DNA of 64,000 nucleotides from Arabiibacter massiliensis (GTDB lineage Bacteria > Actinomycetota > Coriobacteriia > Coriobacteriales > Eggerthellaceae), in NCBI RefSeq assembly GCF_900169505.1, contig NZ_LT827021.1:1302001-1366000 (forward strand). The letters are read 5' to 3'. The notes under the pieces were generated by a model, which worked only from the letters and a program-made list of their open reading frames with translations, had not been told where the DNA came from and ran no database searches. Position 1 is the first letter of the stretch. Every line of letters begins with the position of its first letter. Shown here piece by piece: positions 24,056 to 34,123 of the stretch. The position numbers were made by a program, and so were the translations under genes.

Positions 24056-24214
24056 CACGACACAAAAACCGGCCGGTTTGGCACAAGGTTGTCTGCTCGT
24101 CATCGTGCTGGCAAAATCTGACCTGGGAAAATACTACTCCGACCTTGTTTGGTGCCGCTTGGTCATTCTCCGAGGAAGCGATTTCGTGCCAAACCGGCGG
24201 GTTTTTGTGTCGTG
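24056..24214. repeat. 159-bp element with 29-bp terminal inverted repeats
   Basis: The arms 24056-24084 and 24186-24214 match at 28 of 29 positions (outer CACGACACAAAAACC; inner GGTTTGGCAC). Read on the minus strand, GGCACGAAATCG follows the left arm and TTTCCCAGGTCAGA occurs in the interior; both resemble the element at 85-188. It carries no ORF. This structure fits a MITE or a noncoding RNA with a long closing stem. Confidence 0.7.
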
Positions 24215-24240
24215 GGCCCAGCGTGCCGATCGCGCCCCTG

Positions 24241-24301
24241 CCGTCGCCGCATGGGGTCCTTCGACCCCAGCGGGCTTATGCCGCCTCCGCTCAAGATGGC
24301 A
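24241..24301. repeat. Degenerate right-half copy of the TCATCCTGAG repeat
   Basis: GCCGCATGGGGTCCTTCGACC... ending CTCCGCTCAAGATGGCAT resembles the right arm of the intact copies with several substitutions. Confidence 0.5.
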
Positions 24302-24340
24302 TGGCGCGTCTGCGCGCCTATGAGCACGCTCGACTGCGCA

Positions 24341-25588
24341 TCAGGAAATGCGGATGCGGAGGTAGTCGCCGGGGGCGAGGGACGCATCGGCCTCGAAGGC
24401 GTAGCGCTCGGCAGAGCGGTTCGCCACAGCGACGGGCACCGGCGCGGGCGCGGGATCGAGCTCGTCGGCCTTGGGCAACCACGCGAGGTTGCGCACTTGC
24501 ACCTGCGAGACGGGGCGGCGGGGGCTGAGCGCTTCCAGCTGGTCGCCCTCGCAGAAGCGGTTGTGGCAGACGGCCTCCACGCGCCACGCTGCCGCGCCGG
24601 ACGGCTCACACGCGGTCACAGTAGCCGCGTGCAGGCACTCCTTCACGTAGCCGTCGCGCTCGGGCGTCTGCTCGGCGCGGCCGTAGTAGAAACCGGTTGA
24701 GTACGGGCGATGCGAGATGGTGAGCAGCTCCGGCGCCACCACGGCCGGGTCGGCGCCGTCGAGCACGGCGCGGTAGGCGTGCACCACGGTGGCCACGTAG
24801 AACGCCTTCTTGTTGCGCCCTTCTATCTTGAGCGAGTCCACGCCGGCGGCCACGAGGTCGTCCAAGTGCGCGAGCATGTTGAGATCCTGCGCGTTCATGA
24901 CGTAGGTGCCGCGCACGTCCTCCTCCACCGGGTAGAACTCGCCGGGGCGCTGCTCCTCCACCAGCGCGTAGCTCCACCGACACGGCTGCGCGCAGTGCCC
25001 CTTGTTGCCCGAGCGGCCGGCCATCGCTGAGCTCAAGAGGCAGCGCCCCGACACGGCCATGCACATGGCGCCGTGCACGAACGCCTCCAGCTCCAGCTCG
25101 CGCGGGGCGTCGGCGCGCATGCGGGCGATGTCGGCCACGCTCATCTCGCGGGCGCACACCACGCGGCTCGCGCCCAGTTCGTGCCACATGCGGGCGGCCT
25201 CGGCGTTCATGACGCCGGCCTGCGTGCTCACGTGCAGCTCGACGTGCGGCGCGTGCTTGCGCGCGAGCGAGAACGCGCCGAGGTCGCTCACGATGAGCGC
25301 GTCGACCTGCGCCTCGTCGAGCGCCTCCAGGTACGCGGGCAGCGCGGCCAGATCGTCCGCGTCCATGAGGGCGTTCACAGCCGCGTAGGCCTTCGAGCCG
25401 GCCGCATGCGCGCAGGCCACGGCCGCAGGCACGTCGTCGAGCGCGAAGTTCGAGGCGCGCTGGCGCAGCCCGAAGCGGTCGCAGGCGAAGTACACCGCAT
25501 CCGCCCCGAAGCGCACCGCCGCCTCCAACTGCGCCCGCCCGCCTGCCGGCGCAAGAAGTTCGGGGAGATGTGTCGTTCGATTTCGCAT
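24341..25588 (-). CDS. U32 peptidase-family protein (RlhA/TrhP-type RNA hydroxylation family)
   Basis: A 415-residue protein with the U32 signature EAFVHGAMCMAVSGRCLLS (about residue 170) and, further on, the four conserved Cys region GHCAQPCRW. The N-terminus PELLAPAGGRAQLEAAVRFGADAVY is characteristic. Known relatives in the YegQ/RlhA group introduce hydroxyl groups into tRNA or rRNA with prephenate; older members were described as collagenases. Which applies here is not decidable. The start at 25588 is chosen for the family N-terminus; upstream in-frame residues are unlike it. Confidence 0.85.
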   Translation of the reverse strand: MRNRTTHLPELLAPAGGRAQLEAAVRFGADAVYFACDRFGLRQRASNFALDDVPAAVACAHAAGSKAYAAVNALMDADDLAALPAYLEALDEAQVDALIVSDLGAFSLARKHAPHVELHVSTQAGVMNAEAARMWHELGASRVVCAREMSVADIARMRADAPRELELEAFVHGAMCMAVSGRCLLSSAMAGRSGNKGHCAQPCRWSYALVEEQRPGEFYPVEEDVRGTYVMNAQDLNMLAHLDDLVAAGVDSLKIEGRNKKAFYVATVVHAYRAVLDGADPAVVAPELLTISHRPYSTGFYYGRAEQTPERDGYVKECLHAATVTACEPSGAAAWRVEAVCHNRFCEGDQLEALSPRRPVSQVQVRNLAWLPKADELDPAPAPVPVAVANRSAERYAFEADASLAPGDYLRIRIS

Positions 25589-25869
25589 GCGCCGTATTGT
25601 AGCGCAGGATGGCGACGTTGCGGCCCCGCCGCCAAGGGCCCGAGCAGAAAAGGAGGCCCCTCCTGTAACTTTTCGCCAGCAATGCACAAATCGCTACCAT
25701 GAGAGCAGCATATCGACCAGGCGTTCTCCCAACGAGGCCTCCCCTGGTCGTGTGAAATGCGGCCTTTCGCTCCTCCAATTCATGCATTGTCGTAAAAAAC
25801 TTACCTGAGAGGCCGCGATTCCTGCTTCGTCATGATTGCAGGCTTCGTTATGAGAGGGTTTTCCAAGCG

Positions 25870-25910
25870 CCAACCGGAAAACTCTTCCTTTTTGAAAGTT
25901 TTCCGGTTGG
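25870..25910. repeat. 14-bp perfect hairpin in the U32-cysS gap
   Basis: CCAACCGGAAAACT and AGTTTTCCGGTTGG are exact complements around a 13-base loop; part of the sequence (CTTCCGGAAAACTTC) is echoed just after it. It lies in the 400-base gap 25589-25988, which otherwise contains only the cysS terminator; no gene seen. Confidence 0.5.
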
Positions 25911-25927
25911 CTTCCGGAAAACTTCGA

Positions 25928-25961
25928 CGAAAAAAAGGGAGGGCGGCCCGACGGGCCGCCC
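25928..25961 (-). terminator. Rho-independent terminator of cysS
   Basis: GGGCGGCCC and GGGCCGCCC form a 9-bp stem (25941-25961) with a T-run on the minus strand, 28 bases after the cysS stop. Confidence 0.85.
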
Positions 25962-25988
25962 TTCGCGTGCGCATACTTTGACGCCGCC

Positions 25989-27497
25989 CTACCCCTCGTA
26001 GGTCACGCGGGCGCCTTGGGGGGTGTCCTCGATGGTGAAGCCGAGGCCGCACAGGCCGTCGCGCACCGCGTCGGCGCGGGCCCAGTCCTTGGCGGCGCGG
26101 GCGTCGGCGCGGGCGGCCAGGAGGGCGTCCACGGCCCCCGCGGGGTCGGCGCCTTCGTAGCCCGCCACGTCGGCGGCCAACGCCACGACCTCGGCCGGGT
26201 AGGCGCACGCGCCCTCGGCCTCCTCCGCCGCGGCCTCCACGTCGATGCCGAATACGCCCATGAGCTCCACGATGAGCGCCCGGGCGTCGCGCACGGGCGG
26301 CACGTCGGACAGCGACAGCGTCTTGCCCGCCGTCTGCGCGTTCACATCGGCGATGAAGTCGAACACCTCGCCGAGCGCCTTGCACGTGTTGAAGTCGTCG
26401 TCCATGGCCAGGATGAAGCCCATCTTCGCCTGGCGCGTGCGGTCCATGAGCGCGCGCAGGTCGAGAGGCGAGGGGATGTCCTCGGCGTTCGCGAGCAGCC
26501 AGTCGAGGTTCCTCACCGCGTTCTCGATGCGGCAGAGCGCGGCGGCCGCCTCGGCCAGGCGCTCGTCGGAGAAGTCGAGGGGCGAGCGGTAGTGCGTCTG
26601 CAGCATGAGGAAGCGCAGCACCTCGGGGCGCGTGACCTCCAGAACCTCGCGCAAGAGCTTGAAGTTGCCGAGCGACTTGCTCATCTTCTCGGAGTTGATC
26701 TGCAGCATGCCGCCGTGCATCCAGTGGTTCGCGAACGTGCAGCCGCACGCGGCCTCGCTCTGGGCGCGCTCGTTCTCGTGGTGCGGGAACACGAGGTCGC
26801 CGCCGCCGCCGTGGATGTCGAACGGCAGCCCCAGGTACTTGCGCGACATGGCCGAGCACTCGATGTGCCAGCCCGGACGGCCCATGCCCCACGGCGACTC
26901 CCACGCCGGCTCGCCGGGCTTGGCGGCCTTCCACAACGCGAAGTCGAGCGGGTCGCGCTTGCGGTCCTCCACGCCCTTGCCGTCGGCGCGCAGCTCGCGG
27001 TGGCCACCTTCCATCTCGTCGACGTTGCGGCCCGAGAGCGCCCCGTAGTCGGAGAACGAGCGCACGCTGAAGTACACGTCGCCCTCCACCTCGTAGGCGT
27101 GCCCGCCGTCCATGAGCTCGCTGATGAGCGCGATCATCTCGGGGATCTCCTCGGTGGCCTTCGGGCGGATGTCGGGGTCGAGCACGTTCGCGCGGCGCAT
27201 GTCCTCGATGAACGCGTCGGTGTACTCGGCGGCCACCTCGGCGGCCGGGCGGCCCTCCTCGAGCGCCTTGCCGATGATCTTGTCGTCGACGTCGGTGACG
27301 TTCTGCACGAACTTCACGTCGAAGCCGCGCCACATGAGGTAGCGGCGGATGTTGTCGAAGCTGATGAACGTGCGCGCGTTGCCCACGTGGATGTAGTTGT
27401 ACACGGTGGGGCCGCACACGTACATGCCGACCTTGCCGCGCTCGAGCGTCTCGAAGTCCACCTTCTCGCGGACCTTGGTATCGTAGAGCCTGATCAT
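25989..27497 (-). CDS. cysS: Cysteinyl-tRNA synthetase
   Basis: A 502-residue class I synthetase that charges tRNA-Cys in the cytoplasm. The HIGH-type motif is IHVGNART (about residue 36), the zinc site includes CGPTVYNY and the later HHENERAQSEA, and the KMSKS loop is SEKMSKSLGN. A DALR anticodon-binding region and a C-terminal mixed domain follow. The start MIRLYDTK at 27497 is the family's usual N-terminus. It lies 3' of ispF, separated by a perfect palindrome, so it may be separately transcribed. Confidence 0.95.
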   Translation of the reverse strand: MIRLYDTKVREKVDFETLERGKVGMYVCGPTVYNYIHVGNARTFISFDNIRRYLMWRGFDVKFVQNVTDVDDKIIGKALEEGRPAAEVAAEYTDAFIEDMRRANVLDPDIRPKATEEIPEMIALISELMDGGHAYEVEGDVYFSVRSFSDYGALSGRNVDEMEGGHRELRADGKGVEDRKRDPLDFALWKAAKPGEPAWESPWGMGRPGWHIECSAMSRKYLGLPFDIHGGGGDLVFPHHENERAQSEAACGCTFANHWMHGGMLQINSEKMSKSLGNFKLLREVLEVTRPEVLRFLMLQTHYRSPLDFSDERLAEAAAALCRIENAVRNLDWLLANAEDIPSPLDLRALMDRTRQAKMGFILAMDDDFNTCKALGEVFDFIADVNAQTAGKTLSLSDVPPVRDARALIVELMGVFGIDVEAAAEEAEGACAYPAEVVALAADVAGYEGADPAGAVDALLAARADARAAKDWARADAVRDGLCGLGFTIEDTPQGARVTYEG

Positions 27498-27600
27498 AGG
27501 GTATCCTCGCATCCTGCCTGTCCGAAACGCCGCCCCGTGCGGGCGCACGTCAACCTGAAATTCTAGCACAGCGGCCGGCGTCCGGGAAAACGCCTCGGCC

Positions 27601-27641
27601 CGCGCCGTAGGGCAAGGGCCCTGCCCTTGCCCTACGGCGCG
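27601..27641. repeat. Perfect 19-bp palindrome of the GGCAAGGGC family
   Basis: CGCGCCGTAGGGCAAGGGC, loop CCT, and its exact complement, starting three bases after the ispF stop. The core GTAGGGCAAGGGC...GCCCTTGCCCTAC is the same as at 46534-46611. It can act as a terminator-like hairpin for ispF. Confidence 0.8.
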
Positions 27642-27644
27642 ATG

Positions 27645-28148
27645 CTAGCTACATCGACAGAGCAGGCACACGGCGGTGGCCGAGATGCCCTCTTCCCGGC
27701 CTTCGAAGCCCAGATGCTCGGTGGTGGTGGCCTTCACGCCCACGTTCTCAACGGGAATGCCCATGGCGGCGGCCAGGTTCGCGCGCATGGCGTCGCGATG
27801 CGGCGAGAGCTTCGGCGCCTGCGCGGCGATCACGCTGTCCACGTCGAGGATGGCGTAGCCCTCCGCGCGCACCTTGTCGGCCACGGCGGCCAAGAGCTTG
27901 AGCGAGTCGGCATCCTTGAAAGCCGGGTCGGTGTCGGGAAACAGCTTCCCGATGTCGCCCCCGCGGATGCCGCCCAAGAGGGCGTCGGATATCGCATGCG
28001 CCAGCACGTCCGCGTCCGAATGCCCCAAGAGCCCCTTCGCATGCGGTATGTCCACACCCCCCAGGATGAGCTTCCGTCCCTCCGCGAACGCATGCACATC
28101 ATACCCCTGCCCGATACGCAGGTTGGCAGGGTTAAACGCGCCCGTCAT
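27645..28148 (-). CDS. ispF: 2-C-methyl-D-erythritol 2,4-cyclodiphosphate synthase
   Basis: A 167-residue enzyme of the MEP isoprenoid pathway. It shows [11 protein letters not shown] (metal Asp and His), [33 protein letters not shown] and the C-terminal [17 protein letters not shown]. Its ATG overlaps the ispD stop by 4 bases (ATGA), so translation is coupled. Confidence 0.95.
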   Translation of the reverse strand: MTGAFNPANLRIGQGYDVHAFAEGRKLILGGVDIPHAKGLLGHSDADVLAHAISDALLGGIRGGDIGKLFPDTDPAFKDADSLKLLAAVADKVRAEGYAILDVDSVIAAQAPKLSPHRDAMRANLAAAMGIPVENVGVKATTTEHLGFEGREEGISATAVCLLCRCS

Positions 28149-28987
28149 TCCGGGTTCCCCTTCATATACATGGTCCTCACGGCAGCCGCCAGCATGAGGT
28201 AGTCCTCGGGCACGGTGAGCTTGATGTTGTCGCGCTTGCCCTCCACCACGAGCACGCGCCCGCCCAGCCTCTCGATCAAAGACGAGTCGTCGGTGCCCAT
28301 GAAGCCGTCGGAGAGCGCCGAGGCGTGCGCGCGGCGGTAGATGCCGGCGCGGAACACCTGCGGCGTCTGCGCGTTCCAGAACACGCGGCGGTCGGGCGTG
28401 CCCACGATCACGCCGTTCTCCACCACCTTGAGCGTGTCGACGGCCGGATGCGCCACCACGGCGCCGTCGCAGTCGATGTTGCCCTTGAGCGTGGCGATGG
28501 CGTGCCCGATGAGCTCCGGCGAGATGAGCGGGCGCGCGCCGTCGTGCAGGATGACGTACTCGTAGTCGTCGGGCACGTACTCGAGGCCCGAGAACGCCGA
28601 TTCCTGGCGGCTGGGGCCGGAGGGCGCCACCACCACGGGCGTGACGAACGGGAACGGGTCGATGGCGCGCTTGAGGTACTCGGAGCAGCGCTCCTCGGGG
28701 CACACGATCACGATGAGCCCGATGTCGCCTACCGCGTCGAAAGCCTCGGCCGACCAGGTGAGGATGGGCTTGCCCGCGATCTCAACCAGCTGCTTGCCGC
28801 CCTCCTTGCCGAAGCGCTCCCCCGTGCCGCCGGCCAGGATGATGGCCGCGGTCTGCGGGTTCTTGTCCACCTCGCCCTTGAGGCCCCCCATCGCCTGCGT
28901 GAGCGTGTCCAGGTCGAGGTCGTCCATGGCGAGCTCCGGGGCGCCGAGCACCGCCGAAGAGAACACCGGGTCGATTGTCTGCGTCAT
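28145..28987 (-). CDS. ispD: 2-C-methyl-D-erythritol 4-phosphate cytidylyltransferase, with N-terminal extension
   Basis: A 280-residue nucleotidyltransferase of the MEP pathway. The catalytic Gly-rich loop is [17 protein letters not shown], followed by [18 protein letters not shown] and WNAQTPQVF. About 45 acidic residues ([12 protein letters not shown]...) precede the first strand, which is unusual because most IspD proteins start directly with it; the ATG at 28987 has GAGGAAGG upstream, so the extension is probably real. It forms an operon with ispF. Confidence 0.93.
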   Translation of the reverse strand: MTQTIDPVFSSAVLGAPELAMDDLDLDTLTQAMGGLKGEVDKNPQTAAIILAGGTGERFGKEGGKQLVEIAGKPILTWSAEAFDAVGDIGLIVIVCPEERCSEYLKRAIDPFPFVTPVVVAPSGPSRQESAFSGLEYVPDDYEYVILHDGARPLISPELIGHAIATLKGNIDCDGAVVAHPAVDTLKVVENGVIVGTPDRRVFWNAQTPQVFRAGIYRRAHASALSDGFMGTDDSSLIERLGGRVLVVEGKRDNIKLTVPEDYLMLAAAVRTMYMKGNPE

Positions 28988-29044
28988 AGGGCCTTCCTCT
29001 CCGCCTTGTGTTGTCTTGCCGCCCCGCCTGCCGCCGCCACGCGC

Positions 29045-29986
<942 letters not shown>

Positions 29987-30055
29987 GGAACCTCCTGTAG
30001 TGAAATGGTTGAGCGACGTTCCCAGTATACGACAAATGCGGGCCCAAGACGCAGG

Positions 30056-30101
30056 AAACCCCTGCTCCCTGGGCTTCGTATTCGACCCGGGGAGGCAGGG
30101 G
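30056..30101 (-). terminator. Probable terminator of clpC
   Basis: CCCCTGCTCCC and GGGGAGGCAGGGG pair with one bulge; on the minus strand the stem is followed by TTTCC. It starts 19 bases past the clpC stop. Confidence 0.5.
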
Positions 30102-30119
30102 CTCTCTAAGAGGCGATTG

Positions 30120-32687
30120 TTAGTCGGCCGCACCGCCCGAGGCGGAACCGCCGCCCGAGCTCACGCCGGCGTGGCCCAGGTCGTAGTTCGTCAGCAACAG
30201 CTCGGCCTCCCGTGCGATGCTGTCGCGCTTGCGCGGCTCGGGGATGGCGCCCGAGCCCTGGGTGAACACGAGCTCGCCATCCACCGCGTCCACGTCGATG
30301 ATCGATCCGCTCGTCCACTTGCCCTCGAGGATCTCCTCCGACAGCGGATCCTCCAGCAAACGCTGGATGGCGCGACGCAAAGGACGCGCGCCGTAGGTGG
30401 CGTCGGTGCCCTCCTTGGCAACGAGCTTGCACGCCGCCTCGGTCAGGTTGATGGACATGTTCTGCTCGATCAAACGCTCGCGCAAATCTGCCACCATGAG
30501 CTTGACGATCTCGGCGATCTGCTGGTCGTTTAAGCTCTTGAACACGATGATCTCGTCGATGCGGTTCAGGAACTCGGGCCTGAACAGCTTCTTCATCTCG
30601 GCCATGACGCGGCTCTTGATCTCCTTGTCGGAGAGGCCCGCGTGCTCCTCGGTGGAGAAGCCCAGCGTCGTCGGCTGCGCGATCTCGCGCGCGCCCACGT
30701 TCGACGTCATGATGATGACCGTGTTGCGGAAGTCCACCGTGCGGCCCTGCGCGTCGGTCAAGCGGCCCTCCTCCAGGATCTGGAGCAGGATGTTGAACAC
30801 GTCGGGGTGCGCCTTCTCGATCTCGTCGAACAGCACCACCGAGTAGGGGCGCTGGCGCACGGCCTTCGTCAGCTGGCCGCCCTCGTCAAAGCCCACGTAG
30901 CCCGGGGGGCTGCCCACCAGGCGCGACACGCTGTGCTTCTCCATGTACTCCGACATGTCGAACGACAGCAGCGCGTCCTCACTGTTGAACAGGAACTCGG
31001 CGAGCGCCTTGGAAAGCTCGGTCTTGCCCACGCCCGAGGGGCCCAGGAAGATGAACGAGCCGGCGGGGCGCTTCGGGTCCTTGAGGCCGCTTCGCGAGCG
31101 GCGGATGGCCTTCGAGAGCGCGGTGACTGCCTCCTCCTGGCCGATCACGCGCTCATGCAGCACGGCCTCCATGCGAAGGAGCTTCTCGGTCTCGGCCTCG
31201 GTGAGGTTGGATACGGGCACGCCCGTGGACATGGACACCACGTCGGCGATGTCCTGCATGGTCACCTGGTGCACGGACTTCTGGGCGTCCTCCTCCCACT
31301 TCTTCTCGGCCTCCTCGCGCTTCTTCTTCAGCTCGGACTCCTCGTCGCGCAGCTGGGCGGCGCGCTCGAAGTCCTGCGCGGCGATGGCCGTGTCCTTCTC
31401 GCCGCGCAAACGGCGCAGCTCGTCATCGAGCTCGCGCAGCTCTTTGGGCAGCGTCATGTTGCGGATGCGCATGCGGGCGCCGGCCTCGTCGAGCACGTCG
31501 ATGGCCTTGTCGGGCAGGAAGCGGTCCTGGATGTAGCGGCTCGACAGGTTCACGGCCGCCTGGAGCGCGTCGTCGGTGAAGTGCACCTGGTGGTGCGCCT
31601 CGTAGCGGTCGCGCAGGCCCTCGAGGATGCGCATGGCCTGCTCCTCGTTGGGCTCGCCCACGGTGATGGGCTGGAAGCGGCGCTCGAGCGCGGAGTCTTT
31701 CTCGAGGTGCTTGCGGTATTCGTCGATGGTGGTGGCGCCGATCACCTGGATCTCGCCGCGCGACAGCGGCGGCTTCAGGATGGCGGCCGCGTCGATGGAG
31801 CCTTCGGCCGAGCCCGCGCCGATGAGCGTATGCATCTCGTCGATGAACAGGATGATGTCGCCCGCGTCCATGACCTCCTTGATGCACTTCTTCAGACGCT
31901 CCTCGAACTCGCCGCGGTACTTGGAGCCGGCCACGAGCGCGCTCACGTCGAGCGTGAACAGGCGCTTGCCGCGCAGGATGTCGGGCACCTGGTTGGACAC
32001 GATGAGCTGCGCCAGGCCCTCGGCCACGGCGGTCTTGCCCACGCCCGGCTCGCCGATCAGGAGCGGGTTGTTCTTCTGGCGGCGGCTGAGCACCTGCATG
32101 ACGCGCTCGATCTCGCCCGCGCGGCCGATGACCGGGTCGAGCTTGCCGTCGCGCGCCTTGCGCGTGAGGTCGGTGCCGAACTCCTTCAGCACGCTGTCGG
32201 AGCCCTGGCCGTTGGGGTCGAAGGCGTTGCGGCCGGCGTACACCGGGCTCTGGCCCACGAGGTCGTTGAGCGCGCTGCGGATATCGTCGCCGGAGACGCC
32301 CAGGCGCGTGAGCACCTCGAGCGCCGTGCCGTCGCCCTCGCGCACGATGCCGAGCAGCAGATGCTCGGTGGAGATGTAGGATTGGCCCATCTGCATGGCC
32401 TCGCGCAGGCTGTTCTCCAGCACACGCTTCACGCGGGGGGTGAACGACAGGTGGCCGGACACGTCGGTGTCCTCATCGATGGCCACCACCTGGCGGATGG
32501 CCTGCACCACGGCGTCGTACTTCACGCCCCTGCGGTCGAGCGCCTGGGCGGCCAGGCCGTCCTTCTCCTGGATGAGGCCGAGCAGGATGTGCTCGGTGCC
32601 CACGTAGGGCTGGTGCAGGGAACGCGCTTCGTCTTGGGCTAAGACAAGGACCTTGCGGGCCTTGTCGGTGAACTTCTCGAATGACAT
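30120..32687 (-). CDS. clpC: ATP-dependent Clp protease ATPase subunit ClpC
   Basis: An 855-residue AAA+ unfoldase that feeds substrates to ClpP. Two N-terminal Clp repeats (TEHILLGLI and TEHLLLGIV), first AAA domain with GEPGVGKTA and [14 protein letters not shown], a middle domain with a UVR-type coiled coil (about residues 420-460: [17 protein letters not shown]), and second AAA domain with GPSGVGKTE and [11 protein letters not shown]. The C-terminal tail is Gly/Ser-rich. A CIRCE element upstream indicates heat-shock control by HrcA. Confidence 0.96.
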   Translation of the reverse strand: MSFEKFTDKARKVLVLAQDEARSLHQPYVGTEHILLGLIQEKDGLAAQALDRRGVKYDAVVQAIRQVVAIDEDTDVSGHLSFTPRVKRVLENSLREAMQMGQSYISTEHLLLGIVREGDGTALEVLTRLGVSGDDIRSALNDLVGQSPVYAGRNAFDPNGQGSDSVLKEFGTDLTRKARDGKLDPVIGRAGEIERVMQVLSRRQKNNPLLIGEPGVGKTAVAEGLAQLIVSNQVPDILRGKRLFTLDVSALVAGSKYRGEFEERLKKCIKEVMDAGDIILFIDEMHTLIGAGSAEGSIDAAAILKPPLSRGEIQVIGATTIDEYRKHLEKDSALERRFQPITVGEPNEEQAMRILEGLRDRYEAHHQVHFTDDALQAAVNLSSRYIQDRFLPDKAIDVLDEAGARMRIRNMTLPKELRELDDELRRLRGEKDTAIAAQDFERAAQLRDEESELKKKREEAEKKWEEDAQKSVHQVTMQDIADVVSMSTGVPVSNLTEAETEKLLRMEAVLHERVIGQEEAVTALSKAIRRSRSGLKDPKRPAGSFIFLGPSGVGKTELSKALAEFLFNSEDALLSFDMSEYMEKHSVSRLVGSPPGYVGFDEGGQLTKAVRQRPYSVVLFDEIEKAHPDVFNILLQILEEGRLTDAQGRTVDFRNTVIIMTSNVGAREIAQPTTLGFSTEEHAGLSDKEIKSRVMAEMKKLFRPEFLNRIDEIIVFKSLNDQQIAEIVKLMVADLRERLIEQNMSINLTEAACKLVAKEGTDATYGARPLRRAIQRLLEDPLSEEILEGKWTSGSIIDVDAVDGELVFTQGSGAIPEPRKRDSIAREAELLLTNYDLGHAGVSSGGGSASGGAAD

Positions 32688-32732
32688 GTAAAGCCTCGAT
32701 TCTCGCGGAGCTTCTGTGTTTCGTAGTACATG

Positions 32733-32759
32733 CTAGCACTCTCGTCAAGAGAGTGCCAA
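32733..32759. promoter_or_regulatory. CIRCE element (HrcA operator) upstream of clpC
   Basis: CTAGCACTC-N9-GAGTGCCAA matches the CIRCE consensus TTAGCACTC-N9-GAGTGCTAA at 16 of 18 arm positions. On the minus strand the spacer supplies a TTGACG -35 box, with a weak -10 (TACGAA) 17 bases on. HrcA bound here would block clpC transcription until heat stress. Confidence 0.85.
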
Positions 32760-33011
32760 CGCGTTGCCCGCCGCACACGCTCGCTCCATAACTCGCAGCC
32801 GCGCTGCGGCAGAATCCATCGTATCACGACCTCCCTTGATGCTCGCCCGATCCCCCCGATGCCTCCGAAAGTGCTCATTTCCGACGCGGAGTTGAAAAGA
32901 TCGACGGCAGTCTGATGAGGAGCAAGCGCGAAAGCCGTTCGCGCACGGCCGCCATCGGAGCCCAGGTGGCGGCATCGCCTTTTTTCAAATGTATTATTGC
33001 TGTCTGCATGA

Positions 33012-33040
33012 TTGACGAGAAGGGTTGCGAGAAGTACAGT
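33012..33040 (+). promoter_or_regulatory. Promoter of the small RNA upstream of the AbiF-like gene
   Basis: TTGACG (33012-33017) and TACAGT (33035-33040) with exactly 17 bases between them; the start would be near 33047. Confidence 0.7.
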
Positions 33041-33046
33041 AGTGGC

Positions 33047-33127
33047 AGTGAAACGGCTCGGGTGCTCTACGGAGTCCGAGACTGAGAAGGGTCACCTGCC
33101 AATGGCGGGCGGCCCTTTCTCATTTTT
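33047..33127 (+). ncRNA. abiF-RNA-like structured small RNA
   Basis: About 80 bases between a promoter and the AbiF-like ORF. First stem-loop: CTCGG (33057-33061) with CCGAG (33076-33080), containing an inner CTC-TACG-GAG hairpin (a UNCG-like tetraloop). Second stem-loop: GAGAAGGG (33084-33091) with CCCTTTCTC (33113-33121), with inner CCTGCC-AAT-GGCGGG, then TTTTT (33123-33127), a rho-independent terminator. A conserved RNA motif is known upstream of abiF genes; this one has the expected position and size, and the match is by structure, not by a covariance search. Confidence 0.75.
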
Positions 33128-33145
33128 CGAGGGGCGGGGTACTGT

Positions 33146-34039
33146 ATGGCGAAACCATTCAAAACAATTGATCAGCAGATCGAGATTCTCCGATCCCGCG
33201 GGTTGCTCGTCGAGGACTCAGCCTACGACGTTCTGCTGTCCGAAAACTACTATTCAGTGGTGAATGGATACAAGGAGTTCTTCATCGACAAGGAGAAGTC
33301 TTCAGCATGTAGCCATGAGATGTTTTTGCAGGAAACCTGCTTCAGCGATGTATACGAACTGTTCTTGTTTGACAGGGCGCTCCGAGAGTACACGTTCCAT
33401 AACCTGATCAAAGCCGAATCGCTCATCAAGACGGTATCGGTGTACACCTTCTGCGAGAGGTTTCCCGAGCCAAGATCCTACCTCGACATGGACAACTACA
33501 CAGCGAGGGACGAGTACATGCTTGGCAAGAGGAGGTTCGTCGAAGACCTCCCCGCTTTCGTCAGCAAGCTGAACAGGAAAGCTTACACCGACTCGAAATG
33601 CAAGGACTTCATCCAGCATTACCGGGACAAGCATGGCGACGTCCCCTTATGGGTGCTCGCGAACGACCTCACATTCGGCAACATTTCCTACTTTTTCAAC
33701 CTGCAAAAACGCAGCGTGCAAAACGAGATATGTCGGAGAATAGTAAAGTTGCGAGGCGGCAGCGAGCAGCTGAATCCGAAACGGATGAGGCTAACCCTCC
33801 GCGCCCTCGTCGACTTTCGCAATATCTGCGCACACGACGAAAGGCTGTTTTGCGCCAAAGTCGGCCCGGTGAGAGACATCGGCTATGCCGACATGCTTGA
33901 GTCGCTTGCGGTGGTGCTACCCAAAAGCGACGTGCAAAATATGCGCAGCGGAGTGCTCAGACTCATCAACGATTATTCAAAGGGGAGGAAGCGGATAAGC
34001 GGAATCCTCGATGGCATGGGGATAAAAACGGCAGGTTAG
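33146..34039 (+). CDS. abiF: Abi_2-family abortive infection protein (AbiD/AbiF-like), HEPN nuclease candidate
   Basis: A 297-residue helical protein of the Abi_2 superfamily. The N-terminus PFKTIDQQIEILRSRGLLVED and the segment FDRALREYTFHNLIKAESLIKT are typical, and RNICAHDERL (about residue 230) is the HEPN RX4-6H ribonuclease motif. Such proteins arrest growth on phage infection by cutting RNA. A promoter and small structured RNA with its own terminator lie directly upstream, so the gene may depend on read-through. Base composition is lower in GC than the core genes on both sides, suggesting acquisition. Confidence 0.85.
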   Translation: MAKPFKTIDQQIEILRSRGLLVEDSAYDVLLSENYYSVVNGYKEFFIDKEKSSACSHEMFLQETCFSDVYELFLFDRALREYTFHNLIKAESLIKTVSVYTFCERFPEPRSYLDMDNYTARDEYMLGKRRFVEDLPAFVSKLNRKAYTDSKCKDFIQHYRDKHGDVPLWVLANDLTFGNISYFFNLQKRSVQNEICRRIVKLRGGSEQLNPKRMRLTLRALVDFRNICAHDERLFCAKVGPVRDIGYADMLESLAVVLPKSDVQNMRSGVLRLINDYSKGRKRISGILDGMGIKTAG

Positions 34040-34064
34040 GCTTGCGAGAAAGATCGCTATGCGA

Positions 34065-34098
34065 GAAGGCCGCCCGGCGGGGTGCGCGGGCGGCCTTC
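34065..34098. terminator. Bidirectional terminator between abiF and lysS
   Basis: GAAGGCCGCCC and GGGCGGCCTTC form a perfect 11-bp stem with a 12-base loop between two convergent genes. Confidence 0.7.
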
Positions 34099-34123
34099 TT
34101 GGGGATCGTATGGCGCTTGGGCG

